This document shows, one piece after another, positions 1-12,200 of a DNA stretch of 32,902 nucleotides. Each line of letters opens with the position of its first letter. The stretch's first letter is position 1. The translations under genes and the position numbers were made by a program. The notes beneath the pieces are model-generated. The model was not told the DNA's origin. It saw only the letters and a list, made by a program, of their open reading frames with translations, and did not search any database. Origin of the DNA: an uncultured Rubrobacteraceae bacterium (lineage in GTDB: Bacteria; Actinomycetota; Rubrobacteria; Rubrobacterales; Rubrobacteraceae); assembly GCA_902806055.1 (NCBI GenBank), contig CADCVD010000089.1, positions 1 to 32,902 of the forward strand, read 5' to 3'.

Positions 1-668
1 TGGGGTTTCGCAACCATCTCTTGGAGGGCAGGCGCAAGCGCTTCACCGTCTACCGTAAGGACGCGGCGGTTCGGCGCTTCCTCGAGTGGGTTCGCGCCTC
101 GACCGACGCGGAGTTTGATCTCGACCCCATCGAACCGATGCATCAGCCTTTGGACCAGCAGATAACCTTTCTGGAGGACGAGGAGGCTGAGCAGCTTCTC
201 TCCTTCCCGCAGAACAGCCTCGACTCCTTGCGTGACGCCGTGATGATCCGGCTGATGCTCGACACAGGCGTTACGGTAAGCGAGATCCGGGGCCTGCTAA
301 AGAGCGACCTCGACCTTGAAGCCGCCCAGGTCCAGCTCGGCGGCCCCGGCTCACACCTCGCCCCTCGTGTTCGCCGTCTTACGGACGAGACCGTGGAGTT
401 GCTGCGCCGCTACCTCGCCGCGCGCAGGGACGAGACCCCAGAGTTGATAGTAGGCCGGGCCGCCCGTCCGGTAGCGACCTCCAAGTCGCTTCAGAACGTC
501 CTGTGGAAGCGGTGCGAGCAGGTCGGCCTGCCGCGCGTCTCTCCGATGATCCTGCGACACACCTTCGCCATCCGTCTACTGAGGCGCGGCGCGACCCTGG
601 GCGAGCTAAAAGACGCTCTGGGCGTGCGCGACACCACGAACATCGGGGTATACAAGAAGTTCGTATAG
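1..668 (+). CDS. Tyrosine recombinase/integrase-family protein, 5' end outside window (frame is open to base 3)
   Basis: Frame is open upstream of the listed TTG at 21 (GFRNHLLEGRRKRFTVYRKDAAVRRFLEWVRAS, core-binding-like). The C-terminal part aligns by eye to the phage integrase fold (MLDTGVTVSEIRGLLKSDLD ... SPMILRHTFAIRLLRRGATLGELKDALG ... GVYKKFV). Confidence 0.8.
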   Translation, partial: GFRNHLLEGRRKRFTVYRKDAAVRRFLEWVRASTDAEFDLDPIEPMHQPLDQQITFLEDEEAEQLLSFPQNSLDSLRDAVMIRLMLDTGVTVSEIRGLLKSDLDLEAAQVQLGGPGSHLAPRVRRLTDETVELLRRYLAARRDETPELIVGRAARPVATSKSLQNVLWKRCEQVGLPRVSPMILRHTFAIRLLRRGATLGELKDALGVRDTTNIGVYKKFV

Positions 669-683
669 AAGAGGAGCTGTAGA

Positions 684-1019
684 ATGGCTGACGAAAAGAA
701 CAAAGATCTCAAGAACACCTCCGCGGAGATCATCGCGGATCTCCTCTCCGACCCACGGGTGCGGCGGGGCCTGAATTACCTGGGAGGCGAGGAGTTCAAG
801 TCCGACCGAGAGCGTATCCGGCGCGGGGCTAGCGAACGGCTGAAGGGCATCCGCGAGCGCTACCGCCCGAAGAGGCGTACCCCCGAGACGGCCGCTCGCG
901 AGAGGGAGCTCACCCTCCGGCTGGCCGAGGTCGAGGCGGAGTCGGCGGAGTTACGGCTGCGCCTTTCGGAGCTGCTCGAGGAGGAGGAGAGGCTCCGGAG
1001 CGACCTGGAGCGCTTGTAG
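684..1019 (+). CDS. Small highly charged coiled-coil protein, unknown function
   Basis: 111-aa ORF 15 nt after the recombinase stop, RBS-like GAGGAGCTG. The C-terminal half is heptad-like Glu/Arg/Leu-rich. Confidence 0.7.
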   Translation: MADEKNKDLKNTSAEIIADLLSDPRVRRGLNYLGGEEFKSDRERIRRGASERLKGIRERYRPKRRTPETAARERELTLRLAEVEAESAELRLRLSELLEEEERLRSDLERL

Positions 1020-1151
1020 CCCTGGAGGGTTATGCCCGGTTCCGCTGATGGTCGGACCGCTGGTTTGTAATTTCTTTCTTATACGAGCGGCCAGACTTTG
1101 ATACCTCCCTTGTGCTTTAGGATCGGGTCGTGTAAAACGTAAGCTTGTCTT

Positions 1152-4100
1152 GTGGCGCCCTATTATCCTTTAGGAGGCGGTTTGGCAACTCCCAACACAG
1201 GTCTTTACAACCCGACGTTTGAGCACGATGCTTGCGGTGTCGGGTTCGTCGCGCGCATAGACGGGCGGCGTACCAGAGAGACTGTCGAGGAGGGGTTGGA
1301 GGTTCTTCACAACCTCGAGCACCGGGGCGCGAGCGGGAGCGACCCGGAGACCGGCGACGGGGCGGGGATACTGCTCCAGGTCCCGGATGCCTTTCTGCGC
1401 CGGGAGTGCGCCTCTGAGGGGATGGACCTGCCAAACCTCGGGGGATACGGGGTCGGGATGCTCTTCGAGTTCGATGAGGATATCTCGTGCGAGGACACGC
1501 TGGAGCGCATCGTCACCGAGGAGGGGCAACGGTTTATCGGCTGGAGGGACGTGCCGATAGAGCCGAGTGCCGCCGGGAAGCTCGCGCGGAGCGTCATGCC
1601 GCGAATCAAGCAGTTCTTTATAGAGAACCGGGCTGGGGACGAGGCGGCCTTCGAGCGGAAGCTGTATGTGATCCGGCGCAGGCTTCACAAAGCGGTCGAG
1701 ATGGAGAACAGCTGCTACGTGGTGAGCCTCTCGGCCAGGACCATCGTATACAAGGGGCTCCTCAAGGGCGAGCAACTCCCCAGGTTCTACCCGGACCTGA
1801 AGGATCCGAACATGTCGAGCGCGCTGGCGCTGGTCCACGAGCGATTCTCCACTAACACCTTGGGGACCTGGGACCTCGCGCACCCGTACCGCTACGTGGC
1901 GCACAACGGCGAGATCAACACGCTGCGCGGGAACATCAACTGGATGCGGGCGCGAGAGAGCCGCCTCGAGTCGCCGCTCTTCGGCGAGGATATAGAGAAG
2001 CTCTCCCCGATCATCCAGTCCGGCCAGAGCGACTCAGCCTCCTTCGACAACGCTCTGGAGCTCTTGCACCTCGCGGGACGCAGCCTCCCGCACGCGGTGG
2101 CGATGATGATCCCCGAGGCCTACGAAAACGACGAGCTGATGGACGAGGATCGCCGGGCCTTTTACTCGTACCACAGCGCCCTCATGGAGCCGTGGGATGG
2201 ACCTGCGGCGGTAGCCTTCACCGACGGCAAGGTCATAGGCGCTACGCTCGACCGGAACGGTCTGCGTCCCGCCCGCTACTCCGTCACCCGCGACGGTCGG
2301 GTGGTCATGGCCTCCGAGGACGGGGCGTTGAGGCTGTCCGCCGACGAGGTCGTCGAGCGGTGGAGGTTGCAGCCGGGCAAGATGCTCCTCGTGGACACCG
2401 AGAGGCACGAGCTGCTGCACGACGAGGACATCAAGAGGCCGTTAATAGGACGCAAGCCGTACAAGGAGTGGGTCGAGCAGGGTGAGATTCACCTCGACGA
2501 GCTGCCCGAGGCCGGGCCGGACGGGAACCGGCCTGAGCCCGCTTCGCTCTTCGAGCGCCAGCTTGCATTCGGGTACACCAACGAGGATCTGCGCATAATC
2601 CTCTCCCCGATGGCCCGAGGCGGCAAAGAGGCCGACGGTTCGATGGGGACCGATACCCCGCTCGCCGTCCTCTCCGAGAGGCCGCAGCTTCTCTTCTCGT
2701 ACTTCAAGCAGCTCTTCGCCCAGGTCACCAACCCGCCGATAGACCCGCTGCGCGAAGAGCTCGTGATGTCGCTCAGGATGTCTCTAGGCCCCGAGCAGAA
2801 CCTCTTCGACGAGACGCCCGAGCATGCCCGTAGGGTGTTGTTGGACGGACCGGTTCTGACCAGCGCGGAGCTCGAGAAGATTCGGGAGCTACGCTCCGAG
2901 CCGTTCTCATCGTCCACGCTCTCGATGCATTTCTCTGCCTCTGAGGGAGAGAAGAGGCTGGAGACGGCGCTTAATGGGATGTGCGAGAGAGCCGAGAGGG
3001 CGGTTAGGGGCGGCTCGACCGTTCTGGTCCTGAGCGACAAGGGCATTACCCGCGAGCAGGCCCCGATACCGAGCCTGCTCGCCACCGCCGCCGTTCACCA
3101 CCACCTCGTGCGCGCGGGCATTCGCACCCGCACGACCCTTATCGTCGAGACGGCGGAGGCCCGTGAGGGGCACCACTTCGCCCTCTTGGTGGGCTACGGG
3201 GCGACCGCCGTCAACCCGTACCTCGCCTTCGAGACTATAGAGGATATGGCGGCGAACGACCTTTTGGGTGAGGATACGAGCCCGGAGGAGGCGGCGAGGA
3301 ACTTCGTCAAGGCGATCGAGAAGGCGCTCTTAAAGGTTATCTCCAAGATGGGCATCTCGACGTTGTTCTCGTACTGCGGAGCCCAGATCTTCGAGGCCGT
3401 CGGCCTTAACGAGGAGCTTATCGAGAGGTGTTTCGCCCGCACGCCTTCGCGCATCGGGGGCATCGGCCTTGAGGAGATCGCGCGTGAGGTTCTTATGCGC
3501 CACCACCGGGCGTTCTCGGAGATAGAGGACGGACCCGAGGAGCTAGAGGTCGGGGGCGAGTACCAGTACCGGGTGCAGGGCGCGCCGCATCAGTGGGACC
3601 AACACACTATCGTCCCGCTGCAGCGTGCCGTGGAGACGAACTCTTTTGAGACCTTCAAGCAGTTCTCGGAGCACTTCAACGAGAAGAGCGCGCGCCTGTT
3701 CACCCTGCGCGGCCTCTTAGACTTCAAGCGCGACCCCATCCCGCTGGAGGAGGTCGAGCCGGCGAAGGAGATTGTCAAGCGCTTCTCCACGGGTGCGATC
3801 TCCTTCGGCTCCATCTCGAAGGAGACGCACGAGACCCTTGCCATCGCGATGAACCGCATCGGCGGCAAGTCGAACACGGGAGAGGGCGGCGAGGACCCCG
3901 AGCGATTCAACCCGGACCCGAACGGCGACTCCCGGCGCAGCTCCATAAAGCAGGTGGCCTCTGGCCGCTTCGGGGTGACGACGGAGTACCTGGTCAACTC
4001 CGACTCGTTGCAGATAAAGATGGCGCAGGGCTCCAAGCCCGGCGAGGGCGGCCAACTGCCCGGCCAAAAGATCTCCGAGGACATAGCGAAGGTGCGCTAC

Positions 4101-5668
4101 TCTACACCGGGGGTGGGCCTCATCTCCCCGCCGCCGCACCACGACATCTACTCCATCGAGGACTTGGCGCAACTCATCCACGATCTCAGGAACGCCAATC
4201 CCCGCGCCCGGGTGAGCGTGAAGCTCGTCTCGGCTGCTGGGGTCGGTACCATCGCGGCGGGCGTGGCGAAGGCGAAGGCGGACCACATAACCGTCTCCGG
4301 CCACGACGGCGGTACCGGGGCTTCGCCGCTCTCCTCCATAAAGCATGCGGGGCTCCCGTGGGAACTCGGCATCGCCGAGACCCAGCAGGTTCTCGTCGAG
4401 AACGACCTGCGCGGACGCGTGATCCTACAGACCGACGGTCAGCTCAAGACGGGGCGTGACGTGGTGGTGGCGGCGCTCCTGGGGGCGGAGGACTTCGCGT
4501 TCTCGACGGCGCCGCTGGTGGCTACGGGCTGCATCATGATGCGGGTGTGCCACCTGAACACCTGCCCGGTCGGAATCGCCACGCAGGACCTGGAGCTTAG
4601 GAAGAGGTTCACGGGTAAGCCAGAGCACGTTATCAACTACTTTTTCTTCGTGGCCGAGGAGATCCGGCAGCTCATGTCGGAACTCGGTTTCCGCACCTTC
4701 CAGGAGATGGTCGGCCGGACGGACAGGCTTGAGGCTCGCGAGGCGGTCGAGCACTGGAAGGCGAAGGGGGTCGACCTCTCGTCAATGTTGTACCGTCCCG
4801 AGAGGGCGGAGGACGTCGCTACCTACAACGTCGAGGAGCAGAACCACCACCTCGACGAGGCTCTGGACAACGAGTTGATCGAACGCTGCATGCCCGCCCT
4901 CGAGGACGGGGAGCAGATCGAGTTCTCAAGGGAGATCATCAACGTCAACCGCACGGTTGGCGGTATGCTCTCTGGTGAGGTCGCACGCCGCTACGGGGGT
5001 GAGGGTCTGCCGGAGGGCACGATACAGATCCACTTCGAGGGCGTGGCCGGACAGTCCTTCGGAGCTTGGTTGACCAAGGGGATCACCTTCGACCTCAAGG
5101 GTACGACTAACGACTACGTGGGCAAGGGCCTCTCCGGCGGGCGCATTGTCGTCCATCCGCACGAAGATGCCGCCTACGACCCGGCCCAAAGCATCGCGGT
5201 CGGCAACGTGGCGCTCTACGGGGCGACCAGCGGCGAGGCGCACTTCCGGGGCTTCGCCGGGGAGCGCTTCGCGGTGCGCAACTCGGGCGCGGAGGCGGTC
5301 GTCGAGGGCGTAGGAGACCACGGCTGCGAGTACATGACCGGGGGCGTCGTGGTCGTGCTCGGTCCCATTGGCCGCAACTTTGCGGCCGGTATGAGCGGCG
5401 GTATAGCGTACGTTCTGGATGAGGAGGACCGTTTCGAGAGGCTCTACAACCCGGAGATGGTCGGGTTGGAGGCGGTGGAGTCCGAGGAGGATGTCTCGTA
5501 CCTGCGGCGCATGATCGAGCGCCATCGGGATCTCACGGGGAGCACTGTCGCGGAGCGAGTGCTGGAGAGCTGGGAGGATATGCTCCCGAAGTTTATCAAG
5601 GTTATGCCGACGGACCTCAAGCGCGTGTTGCAGGAGCGCCAGGAGTCGGAGTTGGAGGTGGTGAAGTA

Positions 5669-5669
<1 letters not shown>
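1152..5669 (+). CDS. gltB: Glutamate synthase large subunit (GltB); true start may be TTG at 1182 behind AGGAGG
   Basis: 1505 aa; class II amidotransferase N-terminus [81 protein letters not shown] and a C-terminal GXGXG domain. Confidence 0.97.
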
Positions 5670-7132
<1,463 letters not shown>

Positions 7133-7340
7133 CCCTCTCCCTACATAAGTTCTAAACTTTTGCTAGGGGCTTGCGACAACTCTGCTTCTTGGCATGAGTC
7201 TTCGCAGGCCCACTTCCTTGAAGAGAAAGGCCGGGGGATTCAACCTTACGGCAAACGCAGCGTACTTCACGTCTTTGAGTAGTAGAAGACCGGAGGTAAG
7301 CTGCCTAGTACTCAGAGGGCTTTGAGGAGATGTTGGGGGG

Positions 7341-7346
7341 TATAAT
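7341..7346 (+). promoter_or_regulatory. Perfect -10 element (TATAAT) upstream of the thiolase; no convincing -35
   Basis: TATAAT in the gltD-thiolase intergenic region, about 75 nt upstream of the ATG. Confidence 0.4.
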
Positions 7347-7421
7347 GTGCCTAACCTCACCTCTACGCCGCTTGACGGGGTGTTGGTGACGGCACGGTAG
7401 AGGAGACGCAGGAGGCGGATT

Positions 7422-8603
7422 ATGACCGACGTGTTCGTTGTTAACGGAGCCCGAACTGCCTTTGGCTCCTTCGGGGGCGGCTTGAAAGATGCGACGGCTC
7501 ACCACCTCGGGGTGGCGACGGCGAAGGGGGCGTTAGAGCGTTCGGGGCTGGACGCGAGCAAGGTGGACAACGTGGTGATGGGTAACGTCATACAGGCCCA
7601 CGAAGGCGCTCCTTATCTCGCCCGTCATGTGGCGCTGGACGCCGGCGTTCCGATTGAGGCCCCGGCCCTTACCCTGAACCGGCTCTGTGGATCGGGGCTT
7701 CAGGCCGTTATCTCCGCGACGCAGTCCATAAAGCTCGGCGAGTCGGAGATCGGCCTGGCTGGCGGGGCGGAGAACATGAGCCAGGCCCCCTACGTCTCGC
7801 GCAAGGCTCGCTTCGGCATCAGGATGGGGAACGACGTGCTCGTCGATACCTTGAGCGAGGCCCTCACTGACAACCGCGCGGGTTGCGGCATGGGCACGAC
7901 CGCCGAGAACCTTGCCGAGAGATACGGCATAACCCGTGAGGACCAGGATGCCTTTGCCGCCAGGAGCCACCAGAGCGCCACCCGTGCCACCGAGAGCGGA
8001 CGTCTGGCTGAGGAGATCGTCCCGGTGACGGTAAAGAGTCGCAAGGGCCCGGTAGAGATAACCAGGGACGAGCACATCCGGGAGGGCGTGGACCAGGAGG
8101 CTCTCTCAAACCTCAGGCCTGCCTTCAAGAGGGACGGCGGCACCGTGACGGCGGGGAACTCATCGGGCATCAACGACGGCGCCGCAATGCTGTTAGTCGC
8201 CTCCGAGAACGCGGTGAGCGAGGAGAGCCTGGAACCGATGGGCCGTGTCGTGAGTTGGGCCGTGGCGGGCGTTGACCCGAACATCATGGGCATAGGACCC
8301 GTACCGGCCTCACGTCTCGCCCTCAAGCGGGCGGGTCTCTCTCTTGACGACATGGACCTCATCGAGATCAACGAAGCCTTCGCCGCCCAGTACCTAGCCT
8401 GTGAGGAGGAACTCGGCCTCGACCGCGAGAAGGTGAATGTAAACGGGGGAGCGGTAGCCTTCGGCCATCCGGTAGGGGCTAGCGGGGCTCGCGTGCTTCT
8501 TACCCTTCTCTACGAGCTGAAGCGACGGGAGAAGAAGTACGGCCTCGCCTCCCTGTGCATCGGTGGAGGTCAGGGCATAGCGATGGTCGTCGAGGCGGTC
8601 TAG
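7422..8603 (+). CDS. Acetyl-CoA acetyltransferase (thiolase), candidate PhaA/AtoB
   Basis: Thiolase catalytic motifs NRLCGSGLQAV, GGAVAFGHPVGASGARV and CIGGGQGIAM; RBS-like AGGAGG upstream. Confidence 0.95.
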   Translation: MTDVFVVNGARTAFGSFGGGLKDATAHHLGVATAKGALERSGLDASKVDNVVMGNVIQAHEGAPYLARHVALDAGVPIEAPALTLNRLCGSGLQAVISATQSIKLGESEIGLAGGAENMSQAPYVSRKARFGIRMGNDVLVDTLSEALTDNRAGCGMGTTAENLAERYGITREDQDAFAARSHQSATRATESGRLAEEIVPVTVKSRKGPVEITRDEHIREGVDQEALSNLRPAFKRDGGTVTAGNSSGINDGAAMLLVASENAVSEESLEPMGRVVSWAVAGVDPNIMGIGPVPASRLALKRAGLSLDDMDLIEINEAFAAQYLACEEELGLDREKVNVNGGAVAFGHPVGASGARVLLTLLYELKRREKKYGLASLCIGGGQGIAMVVEAV

Positions 8604-8927
8604 AGTACTCGCTGGTAGCTCCTTCGCGCAGCTTCTCTGCAACCGTCAGGCGCGGTGGTGAGCTAGTCGTTGGCCGACAGCTAGCCGCAACACAGCAAGA
8701 GCAAGCGGGAGGGGCGCGCCCCTACAGACGACGCGGCGCGCTTCTAAGGGAGCTCGTAGCATCGTAACGGCAGGCTGTGACCGTGTGAGCGATGCGAGAG
8801 CCTTTTGGAGAGAGAAGCCGTGAGTTTTACGTTCCGCTTCTCCGTGCCGGCCCCTAGATGAGCGCGGAAGTACTGGGTGCGATCGTGCCGGCGAGTCGGT
8901 GCTACCTGCTGTAAGTGGCTCTACCAG

Positions 8928-9107
8928 CTACGGGGTTCCAACAGGGACGAAGACCTTCCCAGAGCCTCCGCAGTTCGTGCACTCCTCGTCTCTATAGCGA
9001 CCGGTCCCGTTACATTGGGGGCAGAGATCCTCACCCGCGTTCTCCGCATCGGGCTGCGCTTTGTCACCAGCGGTGAGCGGTTCACGCTCTTCTTGGCTCT
9101 CGCTCAT
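8928..9107 (-). CDS. 59-aa DnaJ-type CxxCxGxG zinc-finger protein (start trimmed from the 99-aa ORF)
   Basis: CPQCNGTGRYRDEECTNCGGSGKVFV contains two CxxCxGxG units. ATG at 9107 is preceded by GAGGAGG. Confidence 0.75.
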   Translation of the reverse strand: MSESQEEREPLTAGDKAQPDAENAGEDLCPQCNGTGRYRDEECTNCGGSGKVFVPVGTP

Positions 9108-9319
9108 CTCTTCCTCCTCAGAATCGGGCTGCTCTCGGATCCCAGTACCCGGTCGCAGAGGACACAAAACGATCGCCGGACCGGCAGGTACCAAGCTCTT
9201 GCTTGAGGGCCGTGCGTCGCTGATCATCTTCTGTGCGTAACCGGCGTGCCGCGTACCCGGCAGACTGCGCCCGCTTCGAGAACAGGCACCGTGGATCGGG
9301 ACGTGTTTCGCGTCACTTC

Positions 9320-10639
9320 CTAAGCTTTCTTCGCCCCTTGTTCGGGTTGGTATGGCGATCCCCGTTGCAGGGAAGAGATCTGCTCCTCTAGCTCATCGCA
9401 AGACTCGCGGACGAGGCGCAAGCCTTCGTCCGTGGAGAGAGGGGATATAGGAGGAAATGATGCGAGTATCTCCGCCTCCGTAACCCTGTACGAACCATCC
9501 GGATGCCTCAAGCCGGAGAGGAGGTTCGTTTTCGCGCCGCCGGTTACGGCGAACTCAAAGACGGAGTCGAGATAGGCGGAGACTTCGGGCATCTCTAGCC
9601 CTCCCGTCGCGGCGGCGTAAGAGAGTCTCCCGCCGAGGTAACCAAATTCCGGAACAAGGAGCTTGTCTCCTCGTACCTCCATCACGCGGGTCTCCTTGTA
9701 CGGCTCAACGGTCAGGCCTTCGTCTCTTATCCTCTCGGCGGCCGCATGGACGAGCGCGGTGACGGTCAGGACGATCTGTGGGTAGTTGCTGTCTACCCCG
9801 CGTAGCTCGACCGTACCGTGCCCGTTGATCCGTACCGGGTTCCAGGAGGCCTTCAGGACGTTCCCGCCTGTCTCAAAGAAGAGACGCCTCTCTACGCCCG
9901 CCCGGTCCATCGCCGCGAGCCACGCCTCGTAGCTGGAGAGCTGGCGTTCTATCAACTCCTCTATACTCCTGGCGTACGGCCGCAGGTTGCCTACCTCCGG
10001 CAGGTCCTTGTAGAGCCCCTCCCAGCCGAAGACGGGGTTACCCCTGTAGAAGACGGTTCGAACTGCGAGGCCCGGCGCGATCCCCTCGTAGAACGGGCAG
10101 GAGCGGGTAAGGGCGACCAGGGCGGGGTCCAGCGCCGTTCCCAGGTTGTAGAGGTTCAGCAACTCCTCCCGGTCGTCTTCGCGCGCGTCGTGGGAGACGA
10201 TGGTGTCGAGGTTTATGGTTCCTTCCGGGGCCTCCAGGTGCAGGTGGACGCCGGTACATCGCGCGGCGTTGAGGAACCGACTGCGTCCCAGCGTAAGCGC
10301 CTGAAGCTCGTAGTTGAGATCCTCGCGAAGGGACGGCGTTATCGGCAATGGATACGTCGCCAGAGGGTAGAGCCTGACGCCGAGCTCCCGTCCGGCACGC
10401 AGGGCCAGGTTCAGGCGCTCCAGGTAGGATTCGGTCAGTTCTTGGACGGAGTAGGCTGGAGGGGTGTTGATCTCTACCATCCCCCTAGCGCATTCGCTCG
10501 CGAGGTCTTCCGGGGACAGTCCCGCCTCCTGAGTCATCTCCTGGCAACGGGCTAGAAAGTCATCCGCCCGGTCGGAGAGCGCGCCGGTCTTGTCTACCAG
10601 GAAGAACTCCTGCTCAAGCCCTACTCGTCGCTCCGCCAA
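9320..10639 (-). CDS. Glutamate-cysteine ligase family (GCS2/YbdK-type carboxylate-amine ligase); possible EgtA role
   Basis: VGLEQEFFLVD, VEINTPP, CTGVHLHLEAPEG, NPVRINGHGTVELRGVDSNYPQI are typical of GCS2 proteins. Confidence 0.85.
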   Translation of the reverse strand: MAERRVGLEQEFFLVDKTGALSDRADDFLARCQEMTQEAGLSPEDLASECARGMVEINTPPAYSVQELTESYLERLNLALRAGRELGVRLYPLATYPLPITPSLREDLNYELQALTLGRSRFLNAARCTGVHLHLEAPEGTINLDTIVSHDAREDDREELLNLYNLGTALDPALVALTRSCPFYEGIAPGLAVRTVFYRGNPVFGWEGLYKDLPEVGNLRPYARSIEELIERQLSSYEAWLAAMDRAGVERRLFFETGGNVLKASWNPVRINGHGTVELRGVDSNYPQIVLTVTALVHAAAERIRDEGLTVEPYKETRVMEVRGDKLLVPEFGYLGGRLSYAAATGGLEMPEVSAYLDSVFEFAVTGGAKTNLLSGLRHPDGSYRVTEAEILASFPPISPLSTDEGLRLVRESCDELEEQISSLQRGSPYQPEQGAKKA

Positions 10640-10783
10640 AGGTTCACCGACCCTTACCCTAGCCTATCCGTCCAGTATGACCGTAGAGAAGAAAGTCCGC
10701 AAATAGCCCGAGGGAGAGAGTGACGGACAGGTTTTGCGGTCATGTTTGGACGTACGTAAGGGAGGACGGCACCCGATAATGGG

Positions 10784-11539
10784 CTAGCGTCGGCGGGCGA
10801 GCGCGACTAAGTGATCACTCCCGGCGGTGAAAGGCTCCCCTTCGAACCCTCCGTAGATAGCTTCGACCTCAAACCCCGCGAGCCGCAACATTAACTCTAA
10901 TTCGCTCCGCCCTACGACGCGGATGGCCAGCTTGTGCTGCCGCTTGCTCTCCAGATTGCCCTGTCGTCCGTATGTTTCGTAGAAGAGCTGTATCGCCATT
11001 ACCTGTGAGGCTGTGTCGTAGCGTGAGACGCTGAACCGCTCCAGCCTTCCCCGCGGTAAATCGCGGGTGAAGTCGTGTCGCAGTCCGAGGCTGCTTTCAT
11101 CACGCACCTCCTCCGGCCCGAAAGCGGAGACCTCTATACCGAGCAGCCCGCCTGGTGCGAGATGCTTCCTCGCGTTATGCAGGAAGGTAAGCGCGTCATC
11201 CAGGCTCAGGAGGCAGAGAAAGGAGTTGAAGGCGCAGATAGCGAGGTCATAGCGCTTTTCGAGCTCCACACGGCACATATTCCCCCGTACCCACTCGACC
11301 GTACTGCTCTTGGCGCGGCCTCTCTCCACCATCCCCTCTGAGACCTCGACCGCCGTTACGCTAAGATCCGCCTCTGCGAGCGGAATCGCCAGGCGACCGC
11401 TCCCCGCGCCCCACTCGACCAGGGAGTCTCCCTCGCGTTCGGCCAGGGCGAGCCAGAAGGGCAGGTCGTAGTCGTGACCGTACTCCAGGTCGTAGAGGTC
11501 GGCCAAAGAGTCGTACTCGGGCAAGGGTTTCTCCTTCAT
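10784..11539 (-). CDS. Class I SAM-dependent methyltransferase (not EgtD-like by length or motif)
   Basis: Motif I SLVEWGAGSGRLAIPLAEADLSVTAVEVSEGMVERGR; YDLAICAFNSFLCLLS; HLAPGGLLGIEV. Confidence 0.88.
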   Translation of the reverse strand: MKEKPLPEYDSLADLYDLEYGHDYDLPFWLALAEREGDSLVEWGAGSGRLAIPLAEADLSVTAVEVSEGMVERGRAKSSTVEWVRGNMCRVELEKRYDLAICAFNSFLCLLSLDDALTFLHNARKHLAPGGLLGIEVSAFGPEEVRDESSLGLRHDFTRDLPRGRLERFSVSRYDTASQVMAIQLFYETYGRQGNLESKRQHKLAIRVVGRSELELMLRLAGFEVEAIYGGFEGEPFTAGSDHLVALARRR

Positions 11540-11646
11540 CGTCTGATGCGAAGAAGATTATGCACCACGGCCTGCTGCTTCACCGCTTCGACTCTCCCGG
11601 AGACTCGACGCCGGCGCCGATAGAGGGTAGAATACTCGCCGAATAT

Positions 11647-11717
11647 TGCCGAATGGTGTAACGGCAGCACGAGTGACTCTGAATCACTTAGTCCTGGTTC
11701 GAATCCAGGTTCGGCAG
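11647..11717 (+). tRNA. tRNA-Gln (anticodon CTG)
   Basis: Acceptor TGCCGAA/TTCGGCA, anticodon arm AGTGA-CTCTGAA-TCACT, T-loop GGTTCGAATCC, discriminator G; no encoded CCA. Confidence 0.93.
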
Positions 11718-12200
11718 CTTTCGAGGTGGTTGCAAGACCGCGACCAAGGCTACGCTCGCCAGGGCTGAGACCGCACGCTTGACAATGGCGCAGTGGCGGA
11801 CTGCTCTGAGGCTCTGCCGCTTCTTTCTACGATCTCGTACTCGACGTGGTTGAAGAACCTGCTTATCTCTCTAACGCCACGTCTTGCATCGTCCGGCGCC
11901 CGAACCGAGCTGCCCTCCCAGTAACCTAGATGTCGGTCGCCATGTGTATCCGCGTAGCACTATTCTCCTCGTTCATTGTGGAAGTTACAGGGCCCGATCC
12001 CTATCCTCGGGTCTCCTTGCCGTTAGCCTTAACGTCCGGGAGCGCTTTGGGCTTCGAAACAGGATGCCACGGATAAGACCGAGGAGGCGGGACCGGTTTT
12101 TTGGGCCGTTGCGAGCAGCGAGTGATGAAACCACGACAGATACATGTCAATATAGTTTCTGAGGTGGCGAAGGAAGCGGCGTCTCCAAGCAAGAAAGGGA

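Noticed and set aside
8711-8722. Perfect palindrome GGGGCGCGCCCC
   Set aside because: Short GC palindromes are common at this base composition; no associated feature.
9818-10555. 245-aa plus-strand ORF opposite the GCS2 ligase
   Set aside because: Antisense to a clear family protein, no recognisable domain, no RBS.
10784-11539. Methyltransferase as EgtD (histidine trimethyltransferase)
   Set aside because: Too short (251 aa) and shows a generic class I motif rather than EgtD-specific sequence.
11718-12200. Possible gene or attachment site beside tRNA-Gln
   Set aside because: No coherent ORF, integrase or duplicated tRNA 3' end seen; the short ORFs here look random.
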